Source of the DNA: JACMRP01 sp047302465 | GTDB lineage: Bacteria > Bdellovibrionota > Bdellovibrionia > Bdellovibrionales > Bdellovibrionaceae | Length of the DNA: 64,000 bases | Direction: 5' to 3' | Assembly (NCBI RefSeq): GCF_047302465.1 | Contig: NZ_CP178621.1 | Location: 4,212,970 to 4,276,969 of the forward strand | Notes under the pieces: model-generated | Database searches by the model: none | What the model saw: only the letters and a program-made list of their open reading frames with translations | Told to the model about the DNA's origin: nothing | Part shown: piece after piece, positions 1-8,297 of the stretch | Numbering within the stretch: the first letter of the stretch is position 1 | Layout: each line of letters starts with the position of its first letter | Translations under genes and position numbers: made by a program

Positions 1-1778
1 AGCGGATTTGAACTGTTTCGTTGGGCTTTGAGATCGTTGAAGGCCGCCGTGATCGTATTTTCGATCTCTTCGGGGGCTCCCGATCGGCGCTGATTCCGAT
101 AGCGTTCTTTGATGCTGTTTTCGATCTTCACCCACTTGGCCTTGGTAACCTCGGTTAACTTCTCGGTTTTACCGGAATAGGCCGCCAGGTTCTCTAACAT
201 ATAGAGTTCGCGTTCGGTCATCTTATTAAGTTGCTGATTGAGCTGGGTTGGATTCGCAAGATCTACCTTCTGCTCTTTCACATACGCCATGTAAGCCCTC
301 TGGTAAGCGCCTGCGGACTCTTGGGTTTTACCTAGGTTGCCTGCTGCTTCTGCGTGAAGACGATGCCATTGGGAATAGTCTTCCTTCGAGGCTGCATTTA
401 CGTATTTTTCATAGTCTTTGAGCTGGAGGGCCTTTTGAAGGCGAGCAAGTTCCGCCGCATCTTCTGTTCTATCTATCCCCGTAATTCCGTTTCTCATCAT
501 TATATTTGTGTCGTTTATCGAGAAATAAGGTCCACCCGTTTCAGGATTTATTTTCTGCGAGAGTTTGAACTTCTCATCCTTGTCGGCCTTTGTCAGAGTT
601 TGATAGGTCCGGCCTTCGGAGGTACCAACCTCATGCATTTTTTGAAGTTGTTTGGCTTCTGCTGCCGAAAGCTTACGACCTGCAAGAGCTTCTAAAGACG
701 CGACTCTTTCTCCTGGGGTCATCGAGCCTGCCATCTTAAGGATTTCATCTTTTTGTGAGGCGTTTGTTAACTGCTGACCAACGCCTCCACTGCCACGACG
801 GTCTGCGCTTTTCACCATCCTCACAAAGTCTTTTACTTTTTGCGTGGTTTTTGCGGCCTGAGCGGCTTCACCGGCAACGGCTGCGACTTCAACATTTTTT
901 AAGTTGTTAGCAGGAACTCCCGCTAATTTTGCGATCTTACCAAGGTGTGCGGCTTTCATTGCTAAACCTGCTGGGCCTGCTGCAACCGTCGCAACAAATG
1001 CTATCGCTTCACAAGTTAAGGCGGCGGCTTCGTACGTATTGTAACATTGAAGTTTTACGCCCATTTCATTGAGCTTCGCATGTGCTGCCCCGATCAAGTT
1101 CGGAAACTTTCCGCCCGACTCGCCTTTCATGCTTTTGACCCAGCCTACGTACTCTTGCTCTTCCGGTGTGTATTTAGAGTCATCTTCATCAAGACGTAAG
1201 CGCACTTGTTCCATCGCAATGAGTCCTTGGCGACCTTGCGCGGTCTTCAAACTTTCTTTGAGTCTTGCACAATCGGATCTCTGCACAACGCCTTCTGCAG
1301 GCGCTTCTACGCGCAACATTTTAGGAACGCTATTGTTGTAGTCCGCAAAGATCGCTTTCTTTTTAGCGGGATCTTTATCGCAGAGTGCGTTTTCATTTCT
1401 TTCTTTTTCAGCGTTAGCAACCATCTTCGCGGTGCCTACACCTATCATTGTCCCAATAACCTTCGTCGTATGTACGACAAAGTTCCAACCTCCCATGGCG
1501 CAGCCAGATCTAAAATCGAAATTCGTCTCTAGCGCTTTCAGCACAACATTTTTCTCTTCGCACACAAGGCCTTTTTCGTCTGGATTTTCGTTGTTTTGTT
1601 TCATCTTGGCGTAAAGATCCTGGCACTCTTTCGAACCTTTGGTTTCTAAACAGTCGTAATGAACGAAATCTTGCAGGCCTTCTAAAGAAAATAAATCCGC
1701 ACGCGGTTTACACATTTGGTCCGCGTTGGCAGCAAAAGGAAATAGAATTGTTACAAGCAAGATGAGTCGAATTGCCAT
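1..1778 (-). CDS. Large secreted Cys-rich protein, 3' end missing (partial)
   Basis: An uninterrupted minus-strand frame runs from an ATG at 1778-1776 to the left edge, at least 592 codons without a stop, so the C terminus lies outside the window. Residues 1-19 form a clear signal peptide (AANA before Asp20), predicting export. The first 260 residues carry nine cysteines (about 23, 43, 52, 73, 93, 133, 170, 245, 256). Two hydrophobic stretches lie near 93-112 and 251-275. The distal part (about 380-590) is charged and helical. I do not recognise a family. It follows RNase G in the same direction after about 97 bp. The reading frame and signal peptide are seen directly; envelope location is inferred and function is unknown. 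Confidence 0.85.
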   Translation of the reverse strand, partial: MAIRLILLVTILFPFAANADQMCKPRADLFSLEGLQDFVHYDCLETKGSKECQDLYAKMKQNNENPDEKGLVCEEKNVVLKALETNFDFRSGCAMGGWNFVVHTTKVIGTMIGVGTAKMVANAEKERNENALCDKDPAKKKAIFADYNNSVPKMLRVEAPAEGVVQRSDCARLKESLKTAQGRQGLIAMEQVRLRLDEDDSKYTPEEQEYVGWVKSMKGESGGKFPNLIGAAHAKLNEMGVKLQCYNTYEAAALTCEAIAFVATVAAGPAGLAMKAAHLGKIAKLAGVPANNLKNVEVAAVAGEAAQAAKTTQKVKDFVRMVKSADRRGSGGVGQQLTNASQKDEILKMAGSMTPGERVASLEALAGRKLSAAEAKQLQKMHEVGTSEGRTYQTLTKADKDEKFKLSQKINPETGGPYFSINDTNIMMRNGITGIDRTEDAAELARLQKALQLKDYEKYVNAASKEDYSQWHRLHAEAAGNLGKTQESAGAYQRAYMAYVKEQKVDLANPTQLNQQLNKMTERELYMLENLAAYSGKTEKLTEVTKAKWVKIENSIKERYRNQRRSGAPEEIENTITAAFNDLKAQRNSSNP

Positions 1779-1875
1779 GCGATTTTATCGGATTCGCTAT
1801 GGCAGTGCTCCAGTAGTTTCCACGAAATATTAACGGAAACACCTTCTTGTCACTCTTAGGACCTAGACTTAACTC

Positions 1876-3414
1876 TTAAACAAAGAAGATTTCGTATTGT
1901 TCAATGTGGTAATTTGGCTCAATTTTAAACGCCACAGAGCGACCCAGTTTTCTCTCGATGTGCTCTAGACTTTCGCCTTCCATTTCGTAGATCCAGTCGA
2001 CAACTTCCGCATGGCAATGAACAACGATATTGGTTTTCTTGTTTTCAAGAATACCAGCGTCGCGCTCAAGCTCGCGGAAGATTTCATTGGCGATTGTCGA
2101 TTTACGTTTGATGTAGCCCTTGCCTTCACAGTACGAGCAAGGTTCACACAAAGTTTTAATCAAGCTTGGACGAATACGTTTGCGAGTCATTTCCACCAAA
2201 CCCAATTGGGACATGGAAACAATATTGGTGCGGGCGCGATCTCTTTGCAGTTCTTCAGCAAGCGCATCCAAAACTTTTTCGCGGTGAGATTCTTTTTCCA
2301 TATCGATGAAATCGATGATGATAATCCCGCCACAGTTTCTGATTCTGAGCTGATGGGCGATCTCGCGAACGGCTTCTAGGTTGGTTTTTAAAATCGTGTC
2401 TTCGAGGTCTTTTTTGCCCACGAATTTACCCGTGTTCACGTCGATAACAACAAGAGCTTCGGCCTCGTCGATAACGATGTAACCACCGGATTTAAGCCAG
2501 ATTTTTCGTTCCATGGAACGAGAGATTTCGATGTCGATGTCATAAAGATCAAATAGTGGTTTTTTCTCTTCGTAAAAGACCACGTTCTGTTTGTACTTCG
2601 GCATCAGCTGAGCCACAAACTTCGTTACTTTTTTATGAATCTCTTCGTCATCAACCCAAACGCTAGAAACGCTTTCGCTCATCAGATCTCTGAGCGAGCG
2701 AAGTTCAACCTCGGGTTCTTGATGGATTAGGCCCGGTGCTTTTTTCTTTTCATAGTTTTTGAAAACTTCTTTACCGAGGCGATCCAGATACTCGATGTCT
2801 GAACGAAGGCTTTCTTCACTGGCGCCTTCACCCGCGGTTCTGACAATCACGCCCCCTTGAGGGTTGATTTTCTGAACGATGTTACGAAGGCGATCACGTT
2901 CTTCGTCGTTTTCAATACGACGAGAAACCCCCAAGTGACGAACCGTTGGTAGATAAACCACACAACGACCTGGCAAAGAAATGTGAGTCGTAAGACGAGC
3001 TCCCTTGGTCCCAAGTGGATCTTTCGCCACTTGCACTAGGATAGATTGACCTTCTTTGATTAAATCTTGGATTGGTGTTTTGTTTTGGTGAGTTGACGGC
3101 GGAAGACTGTCTGCATCGGTATCAGAATCTGAACCTAAAACATCGTCACGGTCCAAATCCGCAAAAGGATAGGCCCCCGAATCGACATCTTCACGAATAT
3201 CACCCACGTACAAGAAGGCTGCCTTATCTAGACCAATGTCTACAAAGGCCGCTTGCATACCAGGTAAGACACGAATCACGTGGCCACGATAAACGGAGCC
3301 GACCAAGGTCGGGGACGTTTTTCTTTCGATCTTCAAATCTGTTAAAACTCCGCCCTCCACGTATGCAACGCGAGTTTCGTGTGGTTTTACATTGATGAGA
3401 ATTTCTGCAGACAT
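1876..3414 (-). CDS. rng: Ribonuclease G (RNase E/G family)
   Basis: Endoribonuclease of the RNase E/G family, expected to act in 16S rRNA 5' maturation and mRNA decay in the cytoplasm. The 512 residues show an N-terminal S1-type RNA-binding region (about 38-130) interrupted by an acidic, Asp-rich insert (about 75-112). The DNase I-like catalytic core has the two metal-binding aspartates in VVIDVNTG (D325) and IIIDFID (D368). The Zn-link cysteines follow at 423-429 (CEPCSYC). Length fits RNase G; the long C-terminal degradosome scaffold of RNase E is absent. It is divergent from pilT with 113 bp between the starts. The acidic insert is longer than I expect for RNase G. Confidence 0.95.
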   Translation of the reverse strand: MSAEILINVKPHETRVAYVEGGVLTDLKIERKTSPTLVGSVYRGHVIRVLPGMQAAFVDIGLDKAAFLYVGDIREDVDSGAYPFADLDRDDVLGSDSDTDADSLPPSTHQNKTPIQDLIKEGQSILVQVAKDPLGTKGARLTTHISLPGRCVVYLPTVRHLGVSRRIENDEERDRLRNIVQKINPQGGVIVRTAGEGASEESLRSDIEYLDRLGKEVFKNYEKKKAPGLIHQEPEVELRSLRDLMSESVSSVWVDDEEIHKKVTKFVAQLMPKYKQNVVFYEEKKPLFDLYDIDIEISRSMERKIWLKSGGYIVIDEAEALVVIDVNTGKFVGKKDLEDTILKTNLEAVREIAHQLRIRNCGGIIIIDFIDMEKESHREKVLDALAEELQRDRARTNIVSMSQLGLVEMTRKRIRPSLIKTLCEPCSYCEGKGYIKRKSTIANEIFRELERDAGILENKKTNIVVHCHAEVVDWIYEMEGESLEHIERKLGRSVAFKIEPNYHIEQYEIFFV

Positions 3415-3482
3415 AGTGACCTCTGGCTCTGTCCTTAGTCTAGATCCGTACGCTAAGGCAATGAGTATTTAAATTTTAAGGG

Positions 3483-3497
3483 CTTTTCGCCGAAAAG
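3483..3497. promoter_or_regulatory. 15-bp palindrome between divergent rng and pilT
   Basis: CTTTTCG, one central base, then CGAAAAG form a perfect inverted repeat in the 113-bp region separating the divergent rng and pilT starts, about 30 bp before the pilT ATG. There is no T-tract in either direction, so it looks more like a protein-binding site or short leader hairpin than a terminator. No clear -35/-10 pair was found here for either gene. Confidence 0.35.
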
Positions 3498-3527
3498 ATA
3501 AGTGAAAAACTGTGTGAAAGGGTCCTC

Positions 3528-4604
3528 ATGGCAACAATAGATGAATTATTCCGATTGATGGTCGACCAAGGCGCATCAGATCTTCACATCACAAGTGGAG
3601 CTCCGCCTTACCTCCGTCTTCATGGAAATATGATCGCTTTGAATTACCGTGAGCTATCCAGCCAGGATGTGCAAGGTTTAATCTTTGAAATTCTGAGCGA
3701 AAAGCAAAAAAAATCTTTTATTGAGAAATGGGAACTCGATTGCGCTTACACTCTGCAAGGAGTCGGTCGTTTCCGTTGCAACATCTTCATGCAGCGTAAA
3801 GGTCTTGGCGCCGTTTTCCGTATCATTCCAGAAAAAATCAAAACAGCTCAAGAGCTTAATTTGCCTCCGGCAATTATGGACGTAATTGATTGTGAAAAAG
3901 GTTTGGTGTTGGTTACGGGTCCAACGGGTTCTGGAAAATCCACAACCCTAGCGTCACTGATCCATCATATCAACGCGACTCGCGAAGCTCACATTATCAC
4001 GGTTGAAGACCCGATCGAATTCGTGCATCCAAATATTAAATCTCTGATCAACCAACGTGAAGTAGGAAGTCATACAAAGTCTTTTGCCAACGCGCTTAAA
4101 GCGGCGCTTCGTGAAGATCCGGATATCTTACTCGTGGGTGAGTTGCGTGACCTTGAAACTATTTCTTTGGCACTGACTGCCGCAGAAACGGGACACATCG
4201 TGTTTGGTACGCTTCACACCAACAGTGCGGCAAAAACTATTGACCGTATCATTGACGTTTTCCCATCTGGTCAGCAGCAGCAAATCAGAACGATGCTTGC
4301 AGAGAGCTTGCGTGGAGTTATCGCCCAAACTCTGTTTACTCGCGCTGATGGTCAAGGCCGTATTGCTGCATACGAGATTATGAGAAATACCAAAGCGATC
4401 GGGAACTTAATTCGCGAAAGCAAAATCCATCAAATTCCTTCTGCAATGCAGACCGGCTCTTCAAGCGGTATGATCCTCTTCGAAAAATACATCGAGGACT
4501 TGGTCAAAAAAGGAAAAGTGTCTGCTCACGATGCAAAAACTTTCCTTGGTAAAGAAGGCGATACGACAATGGCAAGCCCCGGCGGCGGTACCAAAGTAGG
4601 TTAG
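3528..4604 (+). CDS. pilT: PilT-type twitching motility retraction ATPase
   Basis: Hexameric cytoplasmic ATPase that powers retraction of type IV pili. The 358 residues contain the Walker A motif GPTGSGKST (131-139), the Asp box ITVEDPIEF (about 157-165), a Walker B region ending LLVGELRD (about 201-208), the His box around TGHIVFGTLHT (221-231), and a C-terminal GNLIRE segment matching the AIRNLIRE motif that separates PilT from the extension ATPase PilB. Start ATG at 3528 follows AAAGGGTCCTC. No other pilus gene is adjacent, which is common for pilT paralogues. An intrinsic terminator follows at 4633. Confidence 0.95.
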   Translation: MATIDELFRLMVDQGASDLHITSGAPPYLRLHGNMIALNYRELSSQDVQGLIFEILSEKQKKSFIEKWELDCAYTLQGVGRFRCNIFMQRKGLGAVFRIIPEKIKTAQELNLPPAIMDVIDCEKGLVLVTGPTGSGKSTTLASLIHHINATREAHIITVEDPIEFVHPNIKSLINQREVGSHTKSFANALKAALREDPDILLVGELRDLETISLALTAAETGHIVFGTLHTNSAAKTIDRIIDVFPSGQQQQIRTMLAESLRGVIAQTLFTRADGQGRIAAYEIMRNTKAIGNLIRESKIHQIPSAMQTGSSSGMILFEKYIEDLVKKGKVSAHDAKTFLGKEGDTTMASPGGGTKVG

Positions 4605-4632
4605 TTTTTTGACTTTCATGTAAAGCCTAGAT

Positions 4633-4666
4633 AACCTCCCAAGTAACGATTGGGAGGTTCTTTTTT
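4633..4666 (+). terminator. Intrinsic terminator after pilT, overlapping the deoC start signals
   Basis: AACCTCCCAA (4633-4642) and TTGGGAGGTT (4650-4659) form a perfect 10-bp stem with a 7-nt loop, followed by CTTTTTT (4660-4666). This is a standard Rho-independent terminator. Its 3' arm contains GGGAGG, the only plausible Shine-Dalgarno for deoC, and the deoC TTG start (4665-4667) lies at the end of the U-tract. Confidence 0.85.
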
Positions 4667-5330
4667 GAAAAATCTTGCCTCATACATTGACCATACGATT
4701 TTGAAACCGGAAACCACCGAATCGCAGATTCGTCAGCTTTGCAAAGAGGCTCTCGAGAATCGGTTTTTCAGCGTCTGTGTAAACACCAGCTTTGTTCCAC
4801 TATGCAAAGAACTTCTTAAAGGATCTTCCGTCAAGGTTTGCGCTGTTGTTGGTTTTCCTTTGGGCGCAATGAGCACTCCTGCAAAAGCTTTTGAAACTAA
4901 GTGGGCCGTTGAAAATGGTGCTGATGAAATCGATATGGTTATTCAAATCGGCGCACTGAAATCTTATCAATATGACTACGTACGTACGGATATTCAAAAA
5001 GTTGTCGAAGCAGCACAAGGTCGCACAGTGAAAGTCATTATTGAAACTTCGTTACTAAACCACGACGAAAAGATTATGGCGTGCCAGCTCAGCAAAGACG
5101 CAAAGGCACATTTTGTAAAAACCAGCACCGGTTTTAATGGTGGTGGCGCAACAGTTGAAGATGTGCAATTAATGAAATCCGTTGTGGGCGATGCTTTGCA
5201 GGTGAAAGCCAGCGGTGGCGTTCGCGATCAGGCTACCGCCGAAGCGATGATTCGCGCTGGCGCTACTCGCCTTGGCACAAGCTCCGGCGTGCAACTTGTA
5301 AAAAATCAAACAGCCACAAGTGGTTACTAG
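4665..5330 (+). CDS. deoC: Deoxyribose-phosphate aldolase
   Basis: Cleaves 2-deoxyribose 5-phosphate to glyceraldehyde 3-phosphate and acetaldehyde, the last step of deoxynucleoside catabolism. The TIM-barrel sequence begins LASYIDHTILKPETT. It carries the DEIDMVI segment (D90), the Schiff-base lysine in VKTSTGF (K152) and the second lysine in VKASGGVRD (K181). I chose TTG at 4665 (221 aa) because GGAGG at 4653-4657 sits 7 nt upstream. A longer frame from TTG 4650 would start inside the hairpin's 3' arm and has no ribosome binding site. deoA follows after 12 bp. Degradation of prey DNA is an obvious supply of substrate, but that is inference. Confidence 0.93.
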   Translation: MKNLASYIDHTILKPETTESQIRQLCKEALENRFFSVCVNTSFVPLCKELLKGSSVKVCAVVGFPLGAMSTPAKAFETKWAVENGADEIDMVIQIGALKSYQYDYVRTDIQKVVEAAQGRTVKVIIETSLLNHDEKIMACQLSKDAKAHFVKTSTGFNGGGATVEDVQLMKSVVGDALQVKASGGVRDQATAEAMIRAGATRLGTSSGVQLVKNQTATSGY

Positions 5331-5342
5331 AGGGTCCTAATA

Positions 5343-6662
5343 ATGTCTTTTCTTCCTGCTGAAGTTATTAAGTCCAAACGCAATGGCAAAGCCCTGAGCT
5401 TCGAAGAAATCGAAGAGTTTATTCTTGGCTATGCACGCGGTCGCATTCCTGACTACCAAATGTCTGCCCTACTCATGGCGATCTTCTTTAAAGGCATGAC
5501 AACAGAAGAAACTTTGTCTCTGACAAAAGCCATGCTTCATTCTGGTGAGGTTGTCGATTTCTCGCACATCCCAGATTTCAAAGTCGACAAGCACTCTACA
5601 GGTGGCGTCGGTGATAAAACCAGTTTGATTCTTGGGCCTATTGTTGCCGCCGCCGGCGTTCCGGTCCCAATGATCTCGGGCCGCGGTCTTGGTCACACGG
5701 GTGGAACCTTAGATAAGCTTGAAAGTATTCCTGGATTTAACACTCAGTTGGATCTTGAAACTTTTAAGAAGCTCGTTGCAAAACACAAAATCTGTTTTAT
5801 TGGTCAAACTAAAGAGATCTGCCCTGCTGATAAAAAAATCTATGCTCTTCGCGATGTCACTGCCACGATTGAAAGTCTGCCTTTGATTTGTGCCAGTATC
5901 ATGTCGAAGAAAATCGCTGAGGGTATTGATGGCTTAGTGCTTGATGTAAAGTTTGGCTCTGGTGCTTTCATGAAAAAGGCCGAAGATGCTGAAGAGCTTG
6001 GTCTTAAATTGATGAGCATCGCAAAAGGTTATGGCAAAAAAGTCGTAACGTTGCTGACCAATATGGATCAGCCGCTCGGTCGCTACGCGGGAAATTCCCT
6101 CGAAGTGGAAGAGTGTGTGGATATCATGCAAGGCAAAGTGTACAAGTCGGCTGCGGGCTATGATCTTTATCACGACACTCGCGAGCTCAGCTTGTGGTTA
6201 TCAGCGCATATGCTACATATGGCTGGAAAAACTAAAACTGCAGAAGAGGCGTATGAACTTGCTTGCGATTTGTTATCTTCTGGCCGCGCCTACAAAAAGT
6301 TTGAAGAACTTTGCTCGATCCATGGCGGAAATTTAGCAGCGTTGCCAAAGCCAAAACACAAATTTGTAGTACCTGCGGAAAAAGCGGGTTTTGTAAGCAC
6401 ATTCAACACGGAATCAATTGGTGTTGCAGGTATTATCCTTAAAGCCGGTCGCGCAGTCGTCACCGATGTCATTGCTCCGACTGCGGGCATTGAGTTTCAT
6501 GTCAAAGTTGGTGATGCCGTTCAAGCTGGCGATCCGATTTATACTCTGCACGGAGACGATTTGGAACTCATGCAATCAGCGTTTCCACTCTTAAAGTCGT
6601 CGGTGAATATATCCTTGCAAAAACCGCCAAGTCCGAGTTTGATACTGAAAGCTCTGGTCTAG
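5343..6662 (+). CDS. deoA: Thymidine/pyrimidine-nucleoside phosphorylase
   Basis: Phosphorolysis of thymidine, or of pyrimidine nucleosides generally, to base and (deoxy)ribose 1-phosphate. The 439 residues match the family length. They include the phosphate-binding segment KHSTGGVGDKTS (83-94) and the family signature SGRGLGHTGGTLDKLE (112-127). The C-terminal alpha/beta domain includes the repeated small-residue segment near GVAGIILKAGRAV. Sequence alone does not decide between DeoA (thymidine-specific) and Pdp (broad). It is the second gene of the deoC-deoA-punA operon and has a GGGTCC-type ribosome binding region just upstream. Confidence 0.93.
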   Translation: MSFLPAEVIKSKRNGKALSFEEIEEFILGYARGRIPDYQMSALLMAIFFKGMTTEETLSLTKAMLHSGEVVDFSHIPDFKVDKHSTGGVGDKTSLILGPIVAAAGVPVPMISGRGLGHTGGTLDKLESIPGFNTQLDLETFKKLVAKHKICFIGQTKEICPADKKIYALRDVTATIESLPLICASIMSKKIAEGIDGLVLDVKFGSGAFMKKAEDAEELGLKLMSIAKGYGKKVVTLLTNMDQPLGRYAGNSLEVEECVDIMQGKVYKSAAGYDLYHDTRELSLWLSAHMLHMAGKTKTAEEAYELACDLLSSGRAYKKFEELCSIHGGNLAALPKPKHKFVVPAEKAGFVSTFNTESIGVAGIILKAGRAVVTDVIAPTAGIEFHVKVGDAVQAGDPIYTLHGDDLELMQSAFPLLKSSVNISLQKPPSPSLILKALV

Positions 6663-6671
6663 AGGAGATTT

Positions 6672-7487
6672 ATGGTATTTCAAAAGCTCACAGAAACAGT
6701 AAAATACATTCGCTCTATCGCTCCTAACAAACCTCGCGTCGGAATTACGTTAGGTTCGGGTCTTGGAGCTTTCGTAAAAGAAATCGAAGTCGAACATACT
6801 ATTCCTTATCATGAAATCCCCTACTTCATGCCAACGACTGTTGAAGGCCATCAAGGAAATTTGATTTTCGGTAAAGTGGGCTCTCAGTCTGTCGTCGTTC
6901 TTCAAGGACGTAATCACTACTACGAAGGTCACAGTATGGAAACTGTGGTTTTCCCAACCAGAACAGTAGCCCTTTTGGGAATTGAGTCTTTGATCTTAAC
7001 CAACTCTGCGGGCGGCTTCGGCGAAACGATGCAGGCTGGCGAGTTCATGATCATCGAAGATCATATCAATCTCATGGGTACAAATCCTTTGATGGGCCCG
7101 AATATTAAAGAACTTGGCCCTCGTTTTCCGGATATGACGGAAGCATATGACAAAAATCTTATCGAAAAGATGGAACAAATCTTTCAAAAGCAGCAAGTTC
7201 GTTACCACAAAGGTATTTACTGCGGTGTCAGCGGCCCTACTTATGAAACTCCAGCGGAAGTTCGTTATTTGAAACTCATTGGCGGAAAAGCTGTGGGTAT
7301 GAGTACTGTACCTGAAGTGATTGCTGCAAATCACTTGGGTCTTCGTGTTGCGGCCCTCAGCTGCATTACGAATTTGGCGGCGGGAATTTCTCGCCAGAAA
7401 CTATCGCATCAGGAAGTAACTGATACAGCTAAACAAGTGGAAAAGCAGTTCACTGGCTTCCTGAAAGAATTTGTACAATCCATCTAG
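6672..7487 (+). CDS. punA: Purine nucleoside phosphorylase
   Basis: Trimeric-class PNP that splits purine (deoxy)nucleosides to base and ribose 1-phosphate. The 271 residues show the phosphate-binding GITLGSGLG near residue 25, the QGRNHYYEGH segment, the purine-site region around SGPTYETPAEVR, and VGMSTVPEVIAANH, all typical of the inosine/guanosine PNP group rather than hexameric DeoD. It starts 9 bp after deoA, with AGAGGAG upstream. With deoC and deoA it gives a full route for salvaging nucleosides. Confidence 0.94.
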   Translation: MVFQKLTETVKYIRSIAPNKPRVGITLGSGLGAFVKEIEVEHTIPYHEIPYFMPTTVEGHQGNLIFGKVGSQSVVVLQGRNHYYEGHSMETVVFPTRTVALLGIESLILTNSAGGFGETMQAGEFMIIEDHINLMGTNPLMGPNIKELGPRFPDMTEAYDKNLIEKMEQIFQKQQVRYHKGIYCGVSGPTYETPAEVRYLKLIGGKAVGMSTVPEVIAANHLGLRVAALSCITNLAAGISRQKLSHQEVTDTAKQVEKQFTGFLKEFVQSI

Positions 7488-7495
7488 GGGTTTGC

Positions 7496-8158
7496 ATGCA
7501 CGTTGGAAGAAAAGTTCAGTCGTTTAATACACAGCTTGAAAATCAGTTTGCGACCGCATCGACAAAATTGATCGAACTCTTGTCGAAAGAAGGCGTGAAG
7601 AATCAGGCTTACTTAGAAGGTCTTCCTTACTTTTCACAACTCAACGAAGAGCAAAAACGCACAGCGGTTGAACGTCTTGAGGGCTACTACGAGCTTTGCT
7701 CAGAACAACTTTCTGAAGGCCAGCCCTTACGTGATAGCAAAAGATTCACATGGCGTGCTCTTTCTAAATTTGGTTTAGTTCCCACTTCGAATCTTCTAGA
7801 AACTATCGGTGATGGTGACATCGTCGAGATCTACAATTCTGAACAAGTTCAGGTCTTCCGCAATTTGGAGTTCTTCGATTTGTGTTCTTATACTTTAGAA
7901 GAACTCTTTTGTTTAGAGTGGTATCGCCTGTTCCGTCGGGAATCCGAAGTATCTAGTGCAATCGTCGCAATGGTTGATGAGTTGTATGCTAAAAAGTATC
8001 CGGAAGGCTTGAGCTCGCCTCTTCCCCACCATATTGTTGCGGAATCTATTTCTCGCGAAAAAATTACTTTGAATTTCTTCATGAAATTCATTGCTCCCCT
8101 GTATAAAAACAAGCAAGTGGCGGGTCTCGTTTGTATCGAGCAAGCCGCCATCATTTAA
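7496..8158 (+). CDS. Hypothetical protein at the end of the nucleoside salvage operon
   Basis: A 220-residue, mostly hydrophilic, probably helical cytoplasmic protein without signal peptide or membrane segment. It starts 8 bp after punA, behind AGGGGTTTGC, so it is almost certainly co-transcribed with it. The middle (residues about 90-150) has several aromatic and acidic residues (IVEIYN, FFDLCSYTLEELFCLEWYRLF). I do not recognise a family. The frame is well supported by position and codon usage; its role is unknown, and a link to nucleoside metabolism is only guilt by association. Confidence 0.8.
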   Translation: MHVGRKVQSFNTQLENQFATASTKLIELLSKEGVKNQAYLEGLPYFSQLNEEQKRTAVERLEGYYELCSEQLSEGQPLRDSKRFTWRALSKFGLVPTSNLLETIGDGDIVEIYNSEQVQVFRNLEFFDLCSYTLEELFCLEWYRLFRRESEVSSAIVAMVDELYAKKYPEGLSSPLPHHIVAESISREKITLNFFMKFIAPLYKNKQVAGLVCIEQAAII

Positions 8159-8187
8159 AACGCGACTGAGTGTCGACTTAGGTCCAG

Positions 8188-8214
8188 TTGTCTCGTTCCA
8201 AGACTATATAAAAT
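8188..8214 (+). promoter_or_regulatory. Weak promoter candidate for the subtilisin-like lipoprotein gene
   Basis: TTGTCT (8188-8193) and TAAAAT (8209-8214) are separated by 15 bp, shorter than the optimum 17. TAAAAT matches the -10 consensus at five of six positions. A transcript from here would carry an approximately 75-nt leader containing the nested inverted repeats at 8237-8289. Confidence 0.3.
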
Positions 8215-8236
8215 TCAAAATACGCCGATGAGCTAA

Positions 8237-8289
8237 CCGAGGAATTCCGTATGTTTTGTCCTACTGATGGGACAAGTACAGTTCCTCGG
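8237..8289 (+). promoter_or_regulatory. Nested inverted repeats in the leader of the subtilisin-like gene
   Basis: An outer 8-bp stem, CCGAGGAA (8237-8244) with TTCCTCGG (8282-8289), encloses an inner 6-bp hairpin, TTGTCC (8256-8261) with GGACAA (8270-8275). The outer 3' arm ends directly at the GGGAG used as ribosome binding site (8288-8292), six bases before the ATG at 8298. Folding would therefore limit ribosome access. A regulatory role is inference. Confidence 0.5.
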
Positions 8290-8297
8290 GAGACAAC

